A stretch of DNA of 37,658 nt, from positions 1 to 37,658 of the forward strand of contig NZ_JAQOSO010000042.1 of NCBI RefSeq assembly GCF_030068505.1, written 5' to 3'. Below are positions 1-6,770 of this stretch, piece after piece. A model generated the notes under the pieces. The model was given only the letters and a program-made list of their open reading frames with translations. It was not told where the DNA came from and ran no database searches. How positions within the stretch are numbered: position 1 is the first letter of the stretch; every line of letters begins with the position of its first letter. The translations under genes and the position numbers were made by a program. Source of the stretch: Roseofilum capinflatum BLCC-M114 (GTDB lineage: Bacteria; Cyanobacteriota; Cyanobacteriia; Cyanobacteriales; Desertifilaceae).

Positions 1-123
1 CCCGTCGCTTTCTGGATACTCAATTTGGGGATGAACTGAAACCATGATAGAAGAAGGGGGGCTAATGTGCAAAGCGTTATCCTATTGTATTACCCTAACC
101 CAGAAACCGGCTGTCGTCCTCCC

Positions 124-2103
124 TTAATTGTTCCATCCTTTAGTTTCTTTTTCCGTTAACAAGCGCTCTAGTTTAATATATTCACTCTTCGTCGCTTCGT
201 ACAGGTGTTTCATGCTCACGGGTTCGCCGGCATCGGCGGCTAAAAATGCGGCGTTGAGGGCAATATTACGGATGTTTCCTCCAGCCACGTTTAGGTTAGA
301 CAGTTTGCGGGAATCTAAACCCTCTGTAGGAGTTTTAGTGGGGAAAATTCGCTTCCAAATGGCTTCGCGGCTATCCCGATCTGGGAAAGGAAATTGAACA
401 ATAAAACGGATGCGGCGCAGAAAGGCTTGATCGATCGCCCCTTTTAGGTTGGTCGTCAGTACGCATAATCCCTGGTAGGCTTCGATGCTTTGCAGTAAAT
501 AACTTACTTCCATGTTGGCGTAGCGATCGCGGCTATCCTGCACTTCGGAGCGCTTACCAAAGAGAGCATCGGCTTCATCAAAGAGCAGAATTGCGCCCCC
601 GGTTTCGGCAGCTTGAAAGACTTGTTTTAAGTTTTTCTCAGTCTCGCCAATATATTTACTGACTACAGAACTTAGATCGATGCGATATAAATCTAACTTC
701 AATTCGCGGGCGATAATTCCCGCCGCCAAGGTCTTTCCCGTGCCACTTTGTCCGGAGAAGAGGGCGCTAATGCCCAAACCACGGCGCTCATTCCCGGCAA
801 AGCCCCAATCTTCATAGACGCGCACCCTCTGTCGTAAATGAGCCACCATTTGATACAAAGTTTGTTTATGTTGCCGGGGTAAAATTAAATCATCCCAAGT
901 TGCCTTAGTTTCAATACGAACAGCGAGATCTTCTAAGCGGGGGCGAGCTTGTAGGCGGCAAAACTGCCAGAGGCGATCGCCGATAGAATCCCCTTCTTTA
1001 GGTTCGATTTCTAACGTCGAACAAGCCGCCTTAATCGTGGTTGAGGGTAAATTAAACTGGGAAGTAATCACCTCTAAATGGCCGTTCAATTCCTCCGTCG
1101 CTTCTCCTAAATGGGTTTGCCACAGATTCAATTGTTCATAATAGGAAAGCTTCGGCACATCAAACGTCAGCAGAGGAAGATGAGCAGAAGAAAACCGGAT
1201 CGAAGTCGAGATCATCACCGGCGTTTTTAAGTCTCGGATAAAATCGGTTAAAATTGCCTGCTGTACCAGTTCTGTGCCTTGAGTTGGCTCATATTCCAAC
1301 AGCAGCAAAGTAGGAGACAATAGCATCACCCGTCGCCAGCGAAATACCAGATGTTTTAACTCCTTCGGATCGCTGGGTAAATGGCGACTGGATAGCACTT
1401 GTACCGGCATTTGAAAATACTCGCCAATGTGTTGGCAGATTGCCCGTTTATCCTCTACATTCCATCCGCACAGTTGCACGGGATGAGAGGTTAATAAAGC
1501 GGAAATTCCTAACTCGACAATTTTTTCATGAGAGGCGGATAAAGAGGGCGTTGGAGGTGTAAGAGGTTCGAGCAATGGGGCTAAGTCTTGATCTTGATAA
1601 ACCTGACCCAATAAATAATGTAAAATACTCTCATCAATCTCCAGTTTCGTATGGGTCAGATCTTCATTTTCGGCTAAATTCAGCAAGTTCCATAATCGTA
1701 GCGGTCTTTGGGGATGAAGAGCTTCCCAATGGAAATCGGGAAAAAGGGCGATCGCCAACTGAAACGTAGGATAAGTTAAATTAGCATCTCCCTGAGCATG
1801 GCCGCAAAGGGCTGGAACCTGGGGATGGAGCGTCCGAGCCACGCAGAGCAACAGCACCTTGCGCTCGAAGGGAGAGAGGTGGAAGACTTGGCTTAACTGC
1901 TCGAAAGCGGGAAGCGGTTCCTCTAGATCTGAAGGGGGAGCATCAAGATAAATCAGGGGAGTATCGGGAAGAGCCTGATCCGGATTTTGCAGTTGAGTAA
2001 TGTGGCGATCGAGAACTTGATGAATTTGCCCAATACACCGAGTCAAATATTGCAGACTCTGATAATACCATTGGGGGTTAACGTTGGAGGGAGGGGCATT
2101 CAT
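124..2103 (-). CDS. AAA+ ATPase of the contractile injection system (Afp15-like) type
   Basis: This is a 659-residue protein with an ATG start. The C-terminal third is a clear AAA+ module: Walker A GQSGTGKT at about residues 451-458, Walker B ILLFDEAD at about 505-512, and candidate arginine fingers in FLRRIRF at about 561-567. The N-terminal 400 residues hold a helical region and a second, degenerate nucleotide-binding-like domain without a P-loop (around 195-320). This arrangement is known for ATPases encoded at the end of extracellular contractile injection system clusters, which are thought to act in assembly or cargo handling. Its neighbours to the right include a DUF4157 protein, another eCIS hallmark, which supports the assignment. 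It reads away from them towards the left window edge, where structural genes would lie. The start codon abuts an A-rich tandem repeat and shows no Shine-Dalgarno sequence. The AAA+ call is firm. The eCIS role is inferred from family and context. Confidence 0.85.
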   Translation of the reverse strand: MNAPPSNVNPQWYYQSLQYLTRCIGQIHQVLDRHITQLQNPDQALPDTPLIYLDAPPSDLEEPLPAFEQLSQVFHLSPFERKVLLLCVARTLHPQVPALCGHAQGDANLTYPTFQLAIALFPDFHWEALHPQRPLRLWNLLNLAENEDLTHTKLEIDESILHYLLGQVYQDQDLAPLLEPLTPPTPSLSASHEKIVELGISALLTSHPVQLCGWNVEDKRAICQHIGEYFQMPVQVLSSRHLPSDPKELKHLVFRWRRVMLLSPTLLLLEYEPTQGTELVQQAILTDFIRDLKTPVMISTSIRFSSAHLPLLTFDVPKLSYYEQLNLWQTHLGEATEELNGHLEVITSQFNLPSTTIKAACSTLEIEPKEGDSIGDRLWQFCRLQARPRLEDLAVRIETKATWDDLILPRQHKQTLYQMVAHLRQRVRVYEDWGFAGNERRGLGISALFSGQSGTGKTLAAGIIARELKLDLYRIDLSSVVSKYIGETEKNLKQVFQAAETGGAILLFDEADALFGKRSEVQDSRDRYANMEVSYLLQSIEAYQGLCVLTTNLKGAIDQAFLRRIRFIVQFPFPDRDSREAIWKRIFPTKTPTEGLDSRKLSNLNVAGGNIRNIALNAAFLAADAGEPVSMKHLYEATKSEYIKLERLLTEKETKGWNN

Positions 2104-2106
2104 ATC

Positions 2107-2138
2107 AATTAAAAATTAAAAAGTTAAAAAGTTAAAAT
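2107..2138. repeat. A-rich short tandem repeat abutting the ATPase start
   Basis: Two units of AATTAAA are followed by two AAGTTAAA-like units. The array begins three bases upstream of the ATPase start codon, so on the transcribed strand it occupies the place where a ribosome binding site would sit. A similar array precedes mgtE (9385-9415). Confidence 0.6.
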
Positions 2139-2177
2139 AGGTCTGGGTTGGAGTTGAGTTAATTCTAGCCAGGCGAA

Positions 2178-2345
2178 TATAGCTAGTCTAAATGAGTTGT
2201 ACAACGGGAAATGCCCTCTCCCTTTCATGTCCGCTTTGCGGAAAATCCCTCTCCCACGGGAGAGGGACTTTTCCCCTTCTCCTGTGGGAGAAGGGGGCAG
2301 GGGGATGAGGGGCAGCCATTACACAACTCATTTAGGTTTGCTATA
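2178..2345. mobile_element. Palindromic MITE-like element, copy 1
   Basis: The ends form an inverted repeat. TATAGC followed by CTAAATGAGTTGT at 2178-2200 matches ACAACTCATTTAG and GCTATA at 2323-2345. Inside are nested inverted repeats: CCCTCTCCC with GGGAGAGGG, and CCTTCTCC with GGGAGAAGG. A second copy at 5622-5821 shares the ends and core. There is no transposase, so it would be a non-autonomous element. The TAG stop of the small minus-strand ORF (2341-2481) lies in the right-hand TATAGC. Confidence 0.75.
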
Positions 2346-2481
2346 CAGGATCGAGAGGACTACCCTCACCAATTTTACCCGTATTCATTGGATCGGCCAT
2401 TTTTAGGATGAATTTAACTGGATAGGGTAGATCCTCAAATATAATAGAAGCAACTTCTTCAAACTGTGGGTTTTCGCTCAT
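2341..2481 (-). CDS. Possible 46-residue small protein or gene remnant
   Basis: This ORF starts MSENPQFEEVASIIFEDL and ends in GEGSPLDPV. It is not recognised. In its favour, a Shine-Dalgarno-like GGAAGG lies about six bases before the ATG, and the composition is protein-like and mildly acidic rather than shadow-like. Against it, it is very short. Its ATG overlaps in the CATG palindrome with the start of the rightward cargo-like gene, so its ribosome binding site lies inside that gene. Its stop codon is provided by the end of the palindromic element, so it may be the 5' remnant of a longer gene cut by that insertion. It could equally be chance. Confidence 0.35.
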   Translation of the reverse strand: MSENPQFEEVASIIFEDLPYPVKFILKMADPMNTGKIGEGSPLDPV

Positions 2482-4186
2482 GTGTGCCTTCCAACGACCC
2501 AAAAAAACACCTAAATCTAGCTCCACAGCGCAGAAAACCTCAAGCACATTTCGCCCCAAGGTACTTCCCTCCGTACAGCGCCAAAGCCCCAAAACTAAAG
2601 CTCTATCGCCATTTCAACCCAGTTCCCACTACAACTATAGCTCTCTACATGAGATCTACGGTCATCCCCAACCCGCAGCCATACAACCGGGCCCCACAGA
2701 ACCGGTTGGCAGCAACCAGGGATGGCAAGTTCTCCAGCGCTCTGCCCATTATCCGCCAACCGCAACAGCTCCCCAAGAAAGGGTACAAAGTAAGGTGAGT
2801 CAACAGAAAAGTGTCGCCGAGTTGCAGCGTTCATTACGTCCGAAGCGGTGGTCAGGGAAATCGGTGAAACCCAGGGGACAGAACAATGTAATGCAGTTGA
2901 AAGCAGCAGCGAAACTCCCCTTAGACTCGCTGCAACCGATGAGAGGTGGTGAGGTTTTGCAGCGAGTCAATGAGACTGGCCCGACCCAGGATAGTGAGAC
3001 TCCCAGCAATAGCAATACTTCAGATCCAACCGATCAGGAAGAGCGAGTAGCTTCAAGTGCTGTAGCCGCAGATCTTGATGGATGGCTGGCACCACCGGAA
3101 ATAAAGGGTCAGTTTCCAGAAAACCCACCCGAATATCGAGAGCAGGGTAATGCATTAGTGGACAGCTTGAAACATGCGATCGAGGGAGATACAGGTGAAG
3201 AATATTACAAAATAGAAATTCATGATAATTCAATTCGTATTGTCTGTCGGGATATGTTTTCTCAAGGGATTAAACAGACACTTAAAGCTTCTAGCATGAT
3301 TGATCGTGTGAATATCGATGATGAGGGATATGTACCCACCCAAAGTGGACACTACATAGCAGATGAGGACTATGCAACTATTACCGCTTCGATAAATCTG
3401 AGTCAATTTCAGCTCGATCCGGTTTCCAGAGGACAAGTCAAGATCTCTGGTGATTTCAATGGTACTCCCAATCCTCCCTTAGCTGAAAAAATGCATGAGG
3501 AGTTACTCTATCATCTCAATGAGAGTTTGAGAAATGATCAATATCATAGTATAAGCGTCGAAATCCACAAAGGGACTAAAAATGTTCAACTTGTTTTTAA
3601 AGGAAAAGAACAGTTAGTTGCCACCGTAATCGATAAACTTAGAAACAAAGTTGTCAATAATCTTGATATTACTTATAAATCCATTTTCAAGCAAGGAAAG
3701 AAGTTTTTCAAAAGCAAAAAGAAGAAAAGTTTTTCCTTCTCCAGGTCTCGCAATCAATCGCAAGACGAACAGAGTGTTTACACTCTATCTCTGGCATTTC
3801 TACGGCCAACTGATTGGGCAGATATTGGCAGTCAAGTTAAAAATGCTGGTGTAACTTTAGGTCAAGCAGATGCAACAGATATTGCCCAAGAGGAAGCGTT
3901 TAATAATGACAATGCCTATACGATTTTAGACCGATTCAAAATGATTTTGCAAATCATGAAGGGAGAAGGAGAGAATACCCCAGAAACAGTTTCGGATCTG
4001 ATTGGAAATTCGAGTAGTCTTTGGGCTTGGTCTGTTCCCGGATTGAATTTGCTGGTCATTCTAAATAAGTTTTTGAGTATTGGCACGTATAGTAAACGGC
4101 GTAAACAATTGAGAAAATCGTTAACTAAAACTAAGGATTGTGGACAGCGACGAAGAAAGGTGGCAAAGGAATTGGGACTACAGTAG
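2480..4186 (+). CDS. Candidate injection-system cargo protein with conserved N-terminal leader
   Basis: This is a 568-residue protein without a recognised catalytic domain. Residues 1-63 are clearly related (by eye about 59% identical without gaps) to residues 6-68 of the DUF4157 protein at 5842-6762. Shared blocks include PKVLP-x-VQR, L-x-PF-x-P and YNY-x-SLHE-x-YGHP. It has no DUF4157 core itself. Between residues about 64 and 200 are several spaced QR dipeptides and a low-complexity linker, followed by an alpha/beta-looking region (about 205-400). A lysine-rich stretch lies near 403-427 and a hydrophobic segment near 514-535, then a basic tail. The start ATG matches internal Met6 of the paralogue, which supports it, though no Shine-Dalgarno sequence precedes it. 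The natural C-terminus probably lies in the overlapping frame at 4138-4419. The cargo/effector role is inferred from the shared leader and the eCIS context. Confidence 0.7.
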   Translation: MCAFQRPKKTPKSSSTAQKTSSTFRPKVLPSVQRQSPKTKALSPFQPSSHYNYSSLHEIYGHPQPAAIQPGPTEPVGSNQGWQVLQRSAHYPPTATAPQERVQSKVSQQKSVAELQRSLRPKRWSGKSVKPRGQNNVMQLKAAAKLPLDSLQPMRGGEVLQRVNETGPTQDSETPSNSNTSDPTDQEERVASSAVAADLDGWLAPPEIKGQFPENPPEYREQGNALVDSLKHAIEGDTGEEYYKIEIHDNSIRIVCRDMFSQGIKQTLKASSMIDRVNIDDEGYVPTQSGHYIADEDYATITASINLSQFQLDPVSRGQVKISGDFNGTPNPPLAEKMHEELLYHLNESLRNDQYHSISVEIHKGTKNVQLVFKGKEQLVATVIDKLRNKVVNNLDITYKSIFKQGKKFFKSKKKKSFSFSRSRNQSQDEQSVYTLSLAFLRPTDWADIGSQVKNAGVTLGQADATDIAQEEAFNNDNAYTILDRFKMILQIMKGEGENTPETVSDLIGNSSSLWAWSVPGLNLLVILNKFLSIGTYSKRRKQLRKSLTKTKDCGQRRRKVAKELGLQ

Positions 4187-4419
4187 GAGCAGGATGGAGT
4201 CGTCTTCGGGGTAAAGGAAAGGGGAATCCTACGGTAACGTTGAATAAGGGTGGGTTAGATAATGGATTAAGTGAGAAAGGTAAAAAACAAATGCAATGGG
4301 GAAAATGGCCGAGCAATGACGTTGATTTTCAAAAGATGTTGCAGAATGTTAATTTCGATCCCAGGTCTAAATTAGTGTTTATTAAGGCTTTGTCTAATGA
4401 GTTAAAATCTTCGTTATAA
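4138..4419 (+). CDS. Overlapping ORF, probable frame-shifted C-terminal tail of the preceding gene
   Basis: This reading frame (nominal TTG start) overlaps the last 49 bases of the preceding gene in the -1 frame and continues for 93 codons. It starts Lys/Gly-rich (TATKKGGKGIGTT) and ends in a helical-looking segment, VDFQKMLQNVNFDPRSKL, followed by a short tail. It has no plausible ribosome binding site, and its in-frame upstream stop lies at 4132-4134, so it is hard to see as an independent gene. The simplest reading is that it is the true end of the cargo-like protein. It would be joined by a one-base indel, or by -1 slippage somewhere between 4135 and 4186, for example on the AGAAAG near 4154. 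No domain is recognised. Confidence 0.5.
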   Translation: MWTATKKGGKGIGTTVGAGWSRLRGKGKGNPTVTLNKGGLDNGLSEKGKKQMQWGKWPSNDVDFQKMLQNVNFDPRSKLVFIKALSNELKSSL

Positions 4420-4435
4420 GTGGTGGTTGAGTTAA

Positions 4436-5626
4436 GTGATAGTTGTTGGCGATCGCCCCTTCATTTTCCAAACGCCTAACGAACTGTTGGAGATGCAGTT
4501 AAAAGGAGTTAATCTTCTGCAAGCTGATGGAGTTCCGATTGGGTGTGAGTTGCATATACAGATTAGCCCGGAACAGCACGATCGCATCGAAAAGGAAGCT
4601 CTCTTTAGTCTGCAACCGGAGTTTCGCACGATGTTCTCTAATGGAGAATTTCGTCCGGATCGTCCCATTTATACGGTGCTGCTCCTGACTCCAGAACATC
4701 TAGAAGCCTTAGAACCTTTTAGTGAAGCGGAAACGGTTGCAGAGTTTCTGTTGGCAGAACCTTTAACCTCACCCCTTCGCCATACAGACAACTGGATGCT
4801 CCTGTGGACATCTCAGCAGCATTCAGAAGGAGCAACGGGATATCGCACTCTGTGGAATTATTGGGATAGCCTGACTCTGGCAGAAAGTGAGACTCCCGAA
4901 TCGGAATTGGTGGAAAGCCTGACTCGCTTCATGGCAGAATCTACGGTGACTCAAAATCTGGCAGAGGCTCTCAATTTACCCGAACGGGAAGCGATCGCCA
5001 CCACCCAAAACCTCAGTTATGCTTTATTACAATCGATTCCAGGCTTATTGCGCCAAGATGAAGACAGTACACAACACCTGAGTGGGGCGATCGCCAGAGT
5101 CTTTGAAACCGCTCTTAATGAGCAACTCGACAACCTTTCAGACACTCTGACGGATGTCATTGAGGACTCAGAAGAGGTAGCCGAAGAACTCGATGAATGG
5201 CTGACGGTTTCTAGGGACACTCCCCTATTTGACTGTGTAATTGACTTTTTCGAGTCCGAAAACTGGCCCTATGAACGGGTTGAAGGGGAATTGATGGTGC
5301 GATCGCTCTTTGAAAGCGAGGCAGGGACTTGGTTGTGTTTAGCCGAAGTTAAAGAAGATACAAATCAGTTTATCTTTTATGCGATCGCCACAGTTTCCAT
5401 ACCTGAATCTGAGCGCCCCAATTTGGCTAAACTCTTCATGAATCTCAACTACTCCCAACTCACCCTAGGCAACTTCGAGCTAGACTTTGAAGATGGGGAA
5501 TTTCGCTACCGCACCGGCCTAGATTGCACGGGAATTCAACCGGATATTGGCTTAATTCAAACTGCGATCGAGCGATCGCTTTCCACCCTAGAACACTTTT
5601 TCCCCATAATTCTACAAGCTATATAG
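4436..5626 (+). CDS. YbjN-domain protein, possible cargo chaperone
   Basis: This is a 396-residue acidic soluble protein with a GTG start, 16 bases after the previous ORF. Residues about 261-396 (from DTPLFDCVIDFFESENW to the end) resemble the YbjN fold: an alpha helix, then the W-x-Y-x-R-V-x-G-E strand, a meander with WLCLAEV, and the final helical S-x-L-x-x-F-x-P region. YbjN domains share the fold of type III secretion chaperones. The N-terminal 250 residues are not recognised. They contain a hydrophobic beta strand (YTVLLLT near 79-85) and a Glu-rich helical stretch. The position between two leader-bearing proteins suggests a role in holding or loading cargo, but that is inference. The TAG stop falls inside the TATAGC end of the second palindromic element. 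Confidence 0.65.
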   Translation: MIVVGDRPFIFQTPNELLEMQLKGVNLLQADGVPIGCELHIQISPEQHDRIEKEALFSLQPEFRTMFSNGEFRPDRPIYTVLLLTPEHLEALEPFSEAETVAEFLLAEPLTSPLRHTDNWMLLWTSQQHSEGATGYRTLWNYWDSLTLAESETPESELVESLTRFMAESTVTQNLAEALNLPEREAIATTQNLSYALLQSIPGLLRQDEDSTQHLSGAIARVFETALNEQLDNLSDTLTDVIEDSEEVAEELDEWLTVSRDTPLFDCVIDFFESENWPYERVEGELMVRSLFESEAGTWLCLAEVKEDTNQFIFYAIATVSIPESERPNLAKLFMNLNYSQLTLGNFELDFEDGEFRYRTGLDCTGIQPDIGLIQTAIERSLSTLEHFFPIILQAI

Positions 5627-5821
5627 CTAATCTAAATGAATTGTGCAACAGGAAATGCCCTCTCCCTCAATCCCTCTCCCACGGGAGAGGGACTGTTTCC
5701 CCCTTCTCCCTTCGACTTCGCTCCCTTCGACTTCGCTCAGGGCAAGCAGGACAGCGCCTGCGGGAGAAGGGGGTAGGGGGATGAGGGGCAGCCATTACAT
5801 AACTCATGTTCAATTGATATA
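5622..5821. mobile_element. Palindromic MITE-like element, copy 2
   Basis: It begins with TATAGC, then CTAAATGAATTGT, and ends near ACATAACTCATG and TTGATATA. The core matches copy 1 (2178-2345): AAATGCCCTCTCCCT, CCCTCTCCCACGGGAGAGGG, and GGGATGAGGGGCAGCCATTAC near the right end. It is longer than copy 1 because a CTTCGACTTCGCT repeat (5708-5745) is inserted into the second stem. The stop codon of the YbjN-like gene lies in its first five bases. Confidence 0.75.
5708..5745. repeat. Duplicated CTTCGACTTCGCT palindromic repeat inside the element
   Basis: CCCTTCGACTTCGCT occurs twice in tandem and is followed by CAGGG, giving a CCCT...AGGG hairpin with a TCGACTTCGCT loop. The same core with different arms (GGTCACTTCGACTCCGCTCA) occurs inside ileS at 28917-28942, so this is a dispersed repeat family. 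Confidence 0.7.
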
Positions 5822-5841
5822 ATCGTCATAAGCTTGTTTCT

Positions 5842-6762
5842 ATGGGTTTCTCCACCATGCGCTCCTACATCCGTCGCAAAAAAACCGCCCAACAGAGTTC
5901 TGCTCCTCAGAAGTCCTCTAGTCGGTTCGCCCCTAAAGTGCTTCCTGCCGTACAGCGCAAGCAGAGCAAAGAGAAAACTCTGCCACCATTTAAGCCAGCC
6001 AACAACTATAACTATACCAGTCTCCATGAAATGTACGGCCATCCCGCCCCCGTGCAAGCCAAACTCACCATTGGCGAACCGGGAGATGTTCACGAACAAC
6101 AAGCGGATGCAGTAGCGAGTCAGGTGGTTCAACAAATTCATCAACCCGAACCTGCTGCAAGTGCAGGGGTACAGACGAAAGAAGAAGATGGGAGCATGGG
6201 AATACCCGAACAATTGGGTATTCAGCGCACTGAGGAAGAGGATGTGGATATGAAACCCCTCGACTCAGCAGTGCAACGGGAGGAGGAAGAGGATGTGGAT
6301 ATGAAACCCCTCGACTCGGCAGTGCAACGGGAGGAGGAAGAGGATGTGGATATGAAGCCCCTCGACTCGGCAGTGCAACGGGAGGAGGAAGAGGATGTGG
6401 ATATGAAGCCTAAACCGGGACTGCAACGAGATGGGTTAGGAGGAGGCAGCGCTACCCCAGAGTTTGAAGGAGAACTCAAACAAGCCAAAGGAGGGGGAAA
6501 ACCCTTAGATCCTACCCTGCAAACGAAAATGGGAGAAGCCATGGGAGCCGATTTTAGTGGGGTAAAGGTGCATACCGATCCGAAATCTCACAGTTTGAGT
6601 CAATCGATACAAGCGAAAGCCTTTACTACGGGGCAAGATGTGTTTTTCAATGAAGGACAATATAAACCCTCAAGTCCGCAAGGTCAGGAGTTAATTGCCC
6701 ATGAGCTAACCCATGTGGTGCAGCAGAAGGGAGCCAGCGTGCAGCGTAAAAAAAAACGTTAA
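5842..6762 (+). CDS. DUF4157 (eCIS core domain) protein with HELTH motif
   Basis: This is a 306-residue protein. Residues 6-68 form a leader homologous to that of the cargo-like protein upstream. Residues 71-98 (QAKLTIGEPGDVHEQQADAV) are the usual DUF4157 entry motif. Residues 128-190 are four copies of an acidic 17-residue repeat. The DUF4157 core is at about 203-300, with the zinc-metallopeptidase-like HELTH at 287-291 followed by VVQQ. DUF4157 is the domain most strongly linked to extracellular contractile injection systems and is often fused in front of toxin domains. Here it ends abruptly after QRKKKR on a run of nine A residues. The next ORF begins nine bases later in the -1 frame, so the two may be one protein. 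The start could be the ATG at 5842 or the one at 5857, which matches the paralogue's start. Confidence 0.9.
   Translation: MGFSTMRSYIRRKKTAQQSSAPQKSSSRFAPKVLPAVQRKQSKEKTLPPFKPANNYNYTSLHEMYGHPAPVQAKLTIGEPGDVHEQQADAVASQVVQQIHQPEPAASAGVQTKEEDGSMGIPEQLGIQRTEEEDVDMKPLDSAVQREEEEDVDMKPLDSAVQREEEEDVDMKPLDSAVQREEEEDVDMKPKPGLQRDGLGGGSATPEFEGELKQAKGGGKPLDPTLQTKMGEAMGADFSGVKVHTDPKSHSLSQSIQAKAFTTGQDVFFNEGQYKPSSPQGQELIAHELTHVVQQKGASVQRKKKR
6223..6411 (+). repeat. 51-bp in-frame tandem repeat in the DUF4157 gene
   Basis: There are three full copies and one partial copy of a 51-bp unit, each encoding QREEEEDVDMKPLDSAV (the first with QRTEEED). Copies are nearly identical at the DNA level, which suggests recent slippage and probable length variation between strains. 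The unit forms an acidic spacer between the leader and the DUF4157 core. Confidence 0.9.
6748..6756 (+). other. A9 homopolymer, candidate frameshift or transcript-slippage site
   Basis: Nine consecutive A residues encode the Lys triplet before the final Arg and the TAA of the DUF4157 ORF. A -1 shift (or a tenth A) continues as Thr-Leu-Lys-Asp-Ser-Val directly into the next ORF without meeting a stop codon. The in-frame barrier of the downstream ORF is the TAA at 6747-6749, immediately before the run. Confidence 0.6.
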
Positions 6763-6770
6763 AAGATTCT

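Noticed and set aside
44-126. 27-codon plus-strand ORF at the left edge
   Set aside because: Too short, no ribosome binding site, and its stop overlaps that of the opposite ATPase gene; the first 123 bases show no supportable gene.
2466-2798. A GTG at 2466 giving MGFRSCV, resembling the MGFST start of the DUF4157 protein
   Set aside because: The frame differs from the homologous leader frame by one base. It may record a one-base loss at the old start, but the coding frame is the one from ATG 2480.
5737-6213. Minus-strand 158-codon ORF across the second palindromic element and the DUF4157 leader
   Set aside because: It lies opposite sequence whose plus-strand coding is confirmed by leader homology, and its composition is shadow-like.
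6222-6542. Minus-strand 106-codon serine-rich ORF opposite the DUF4157 gene
   Set aside because: It is a mirror of the 51-bp acidic repeats on the plus strand, with poly-Ser arising from GAGGAGGAAGAG; no start signal.
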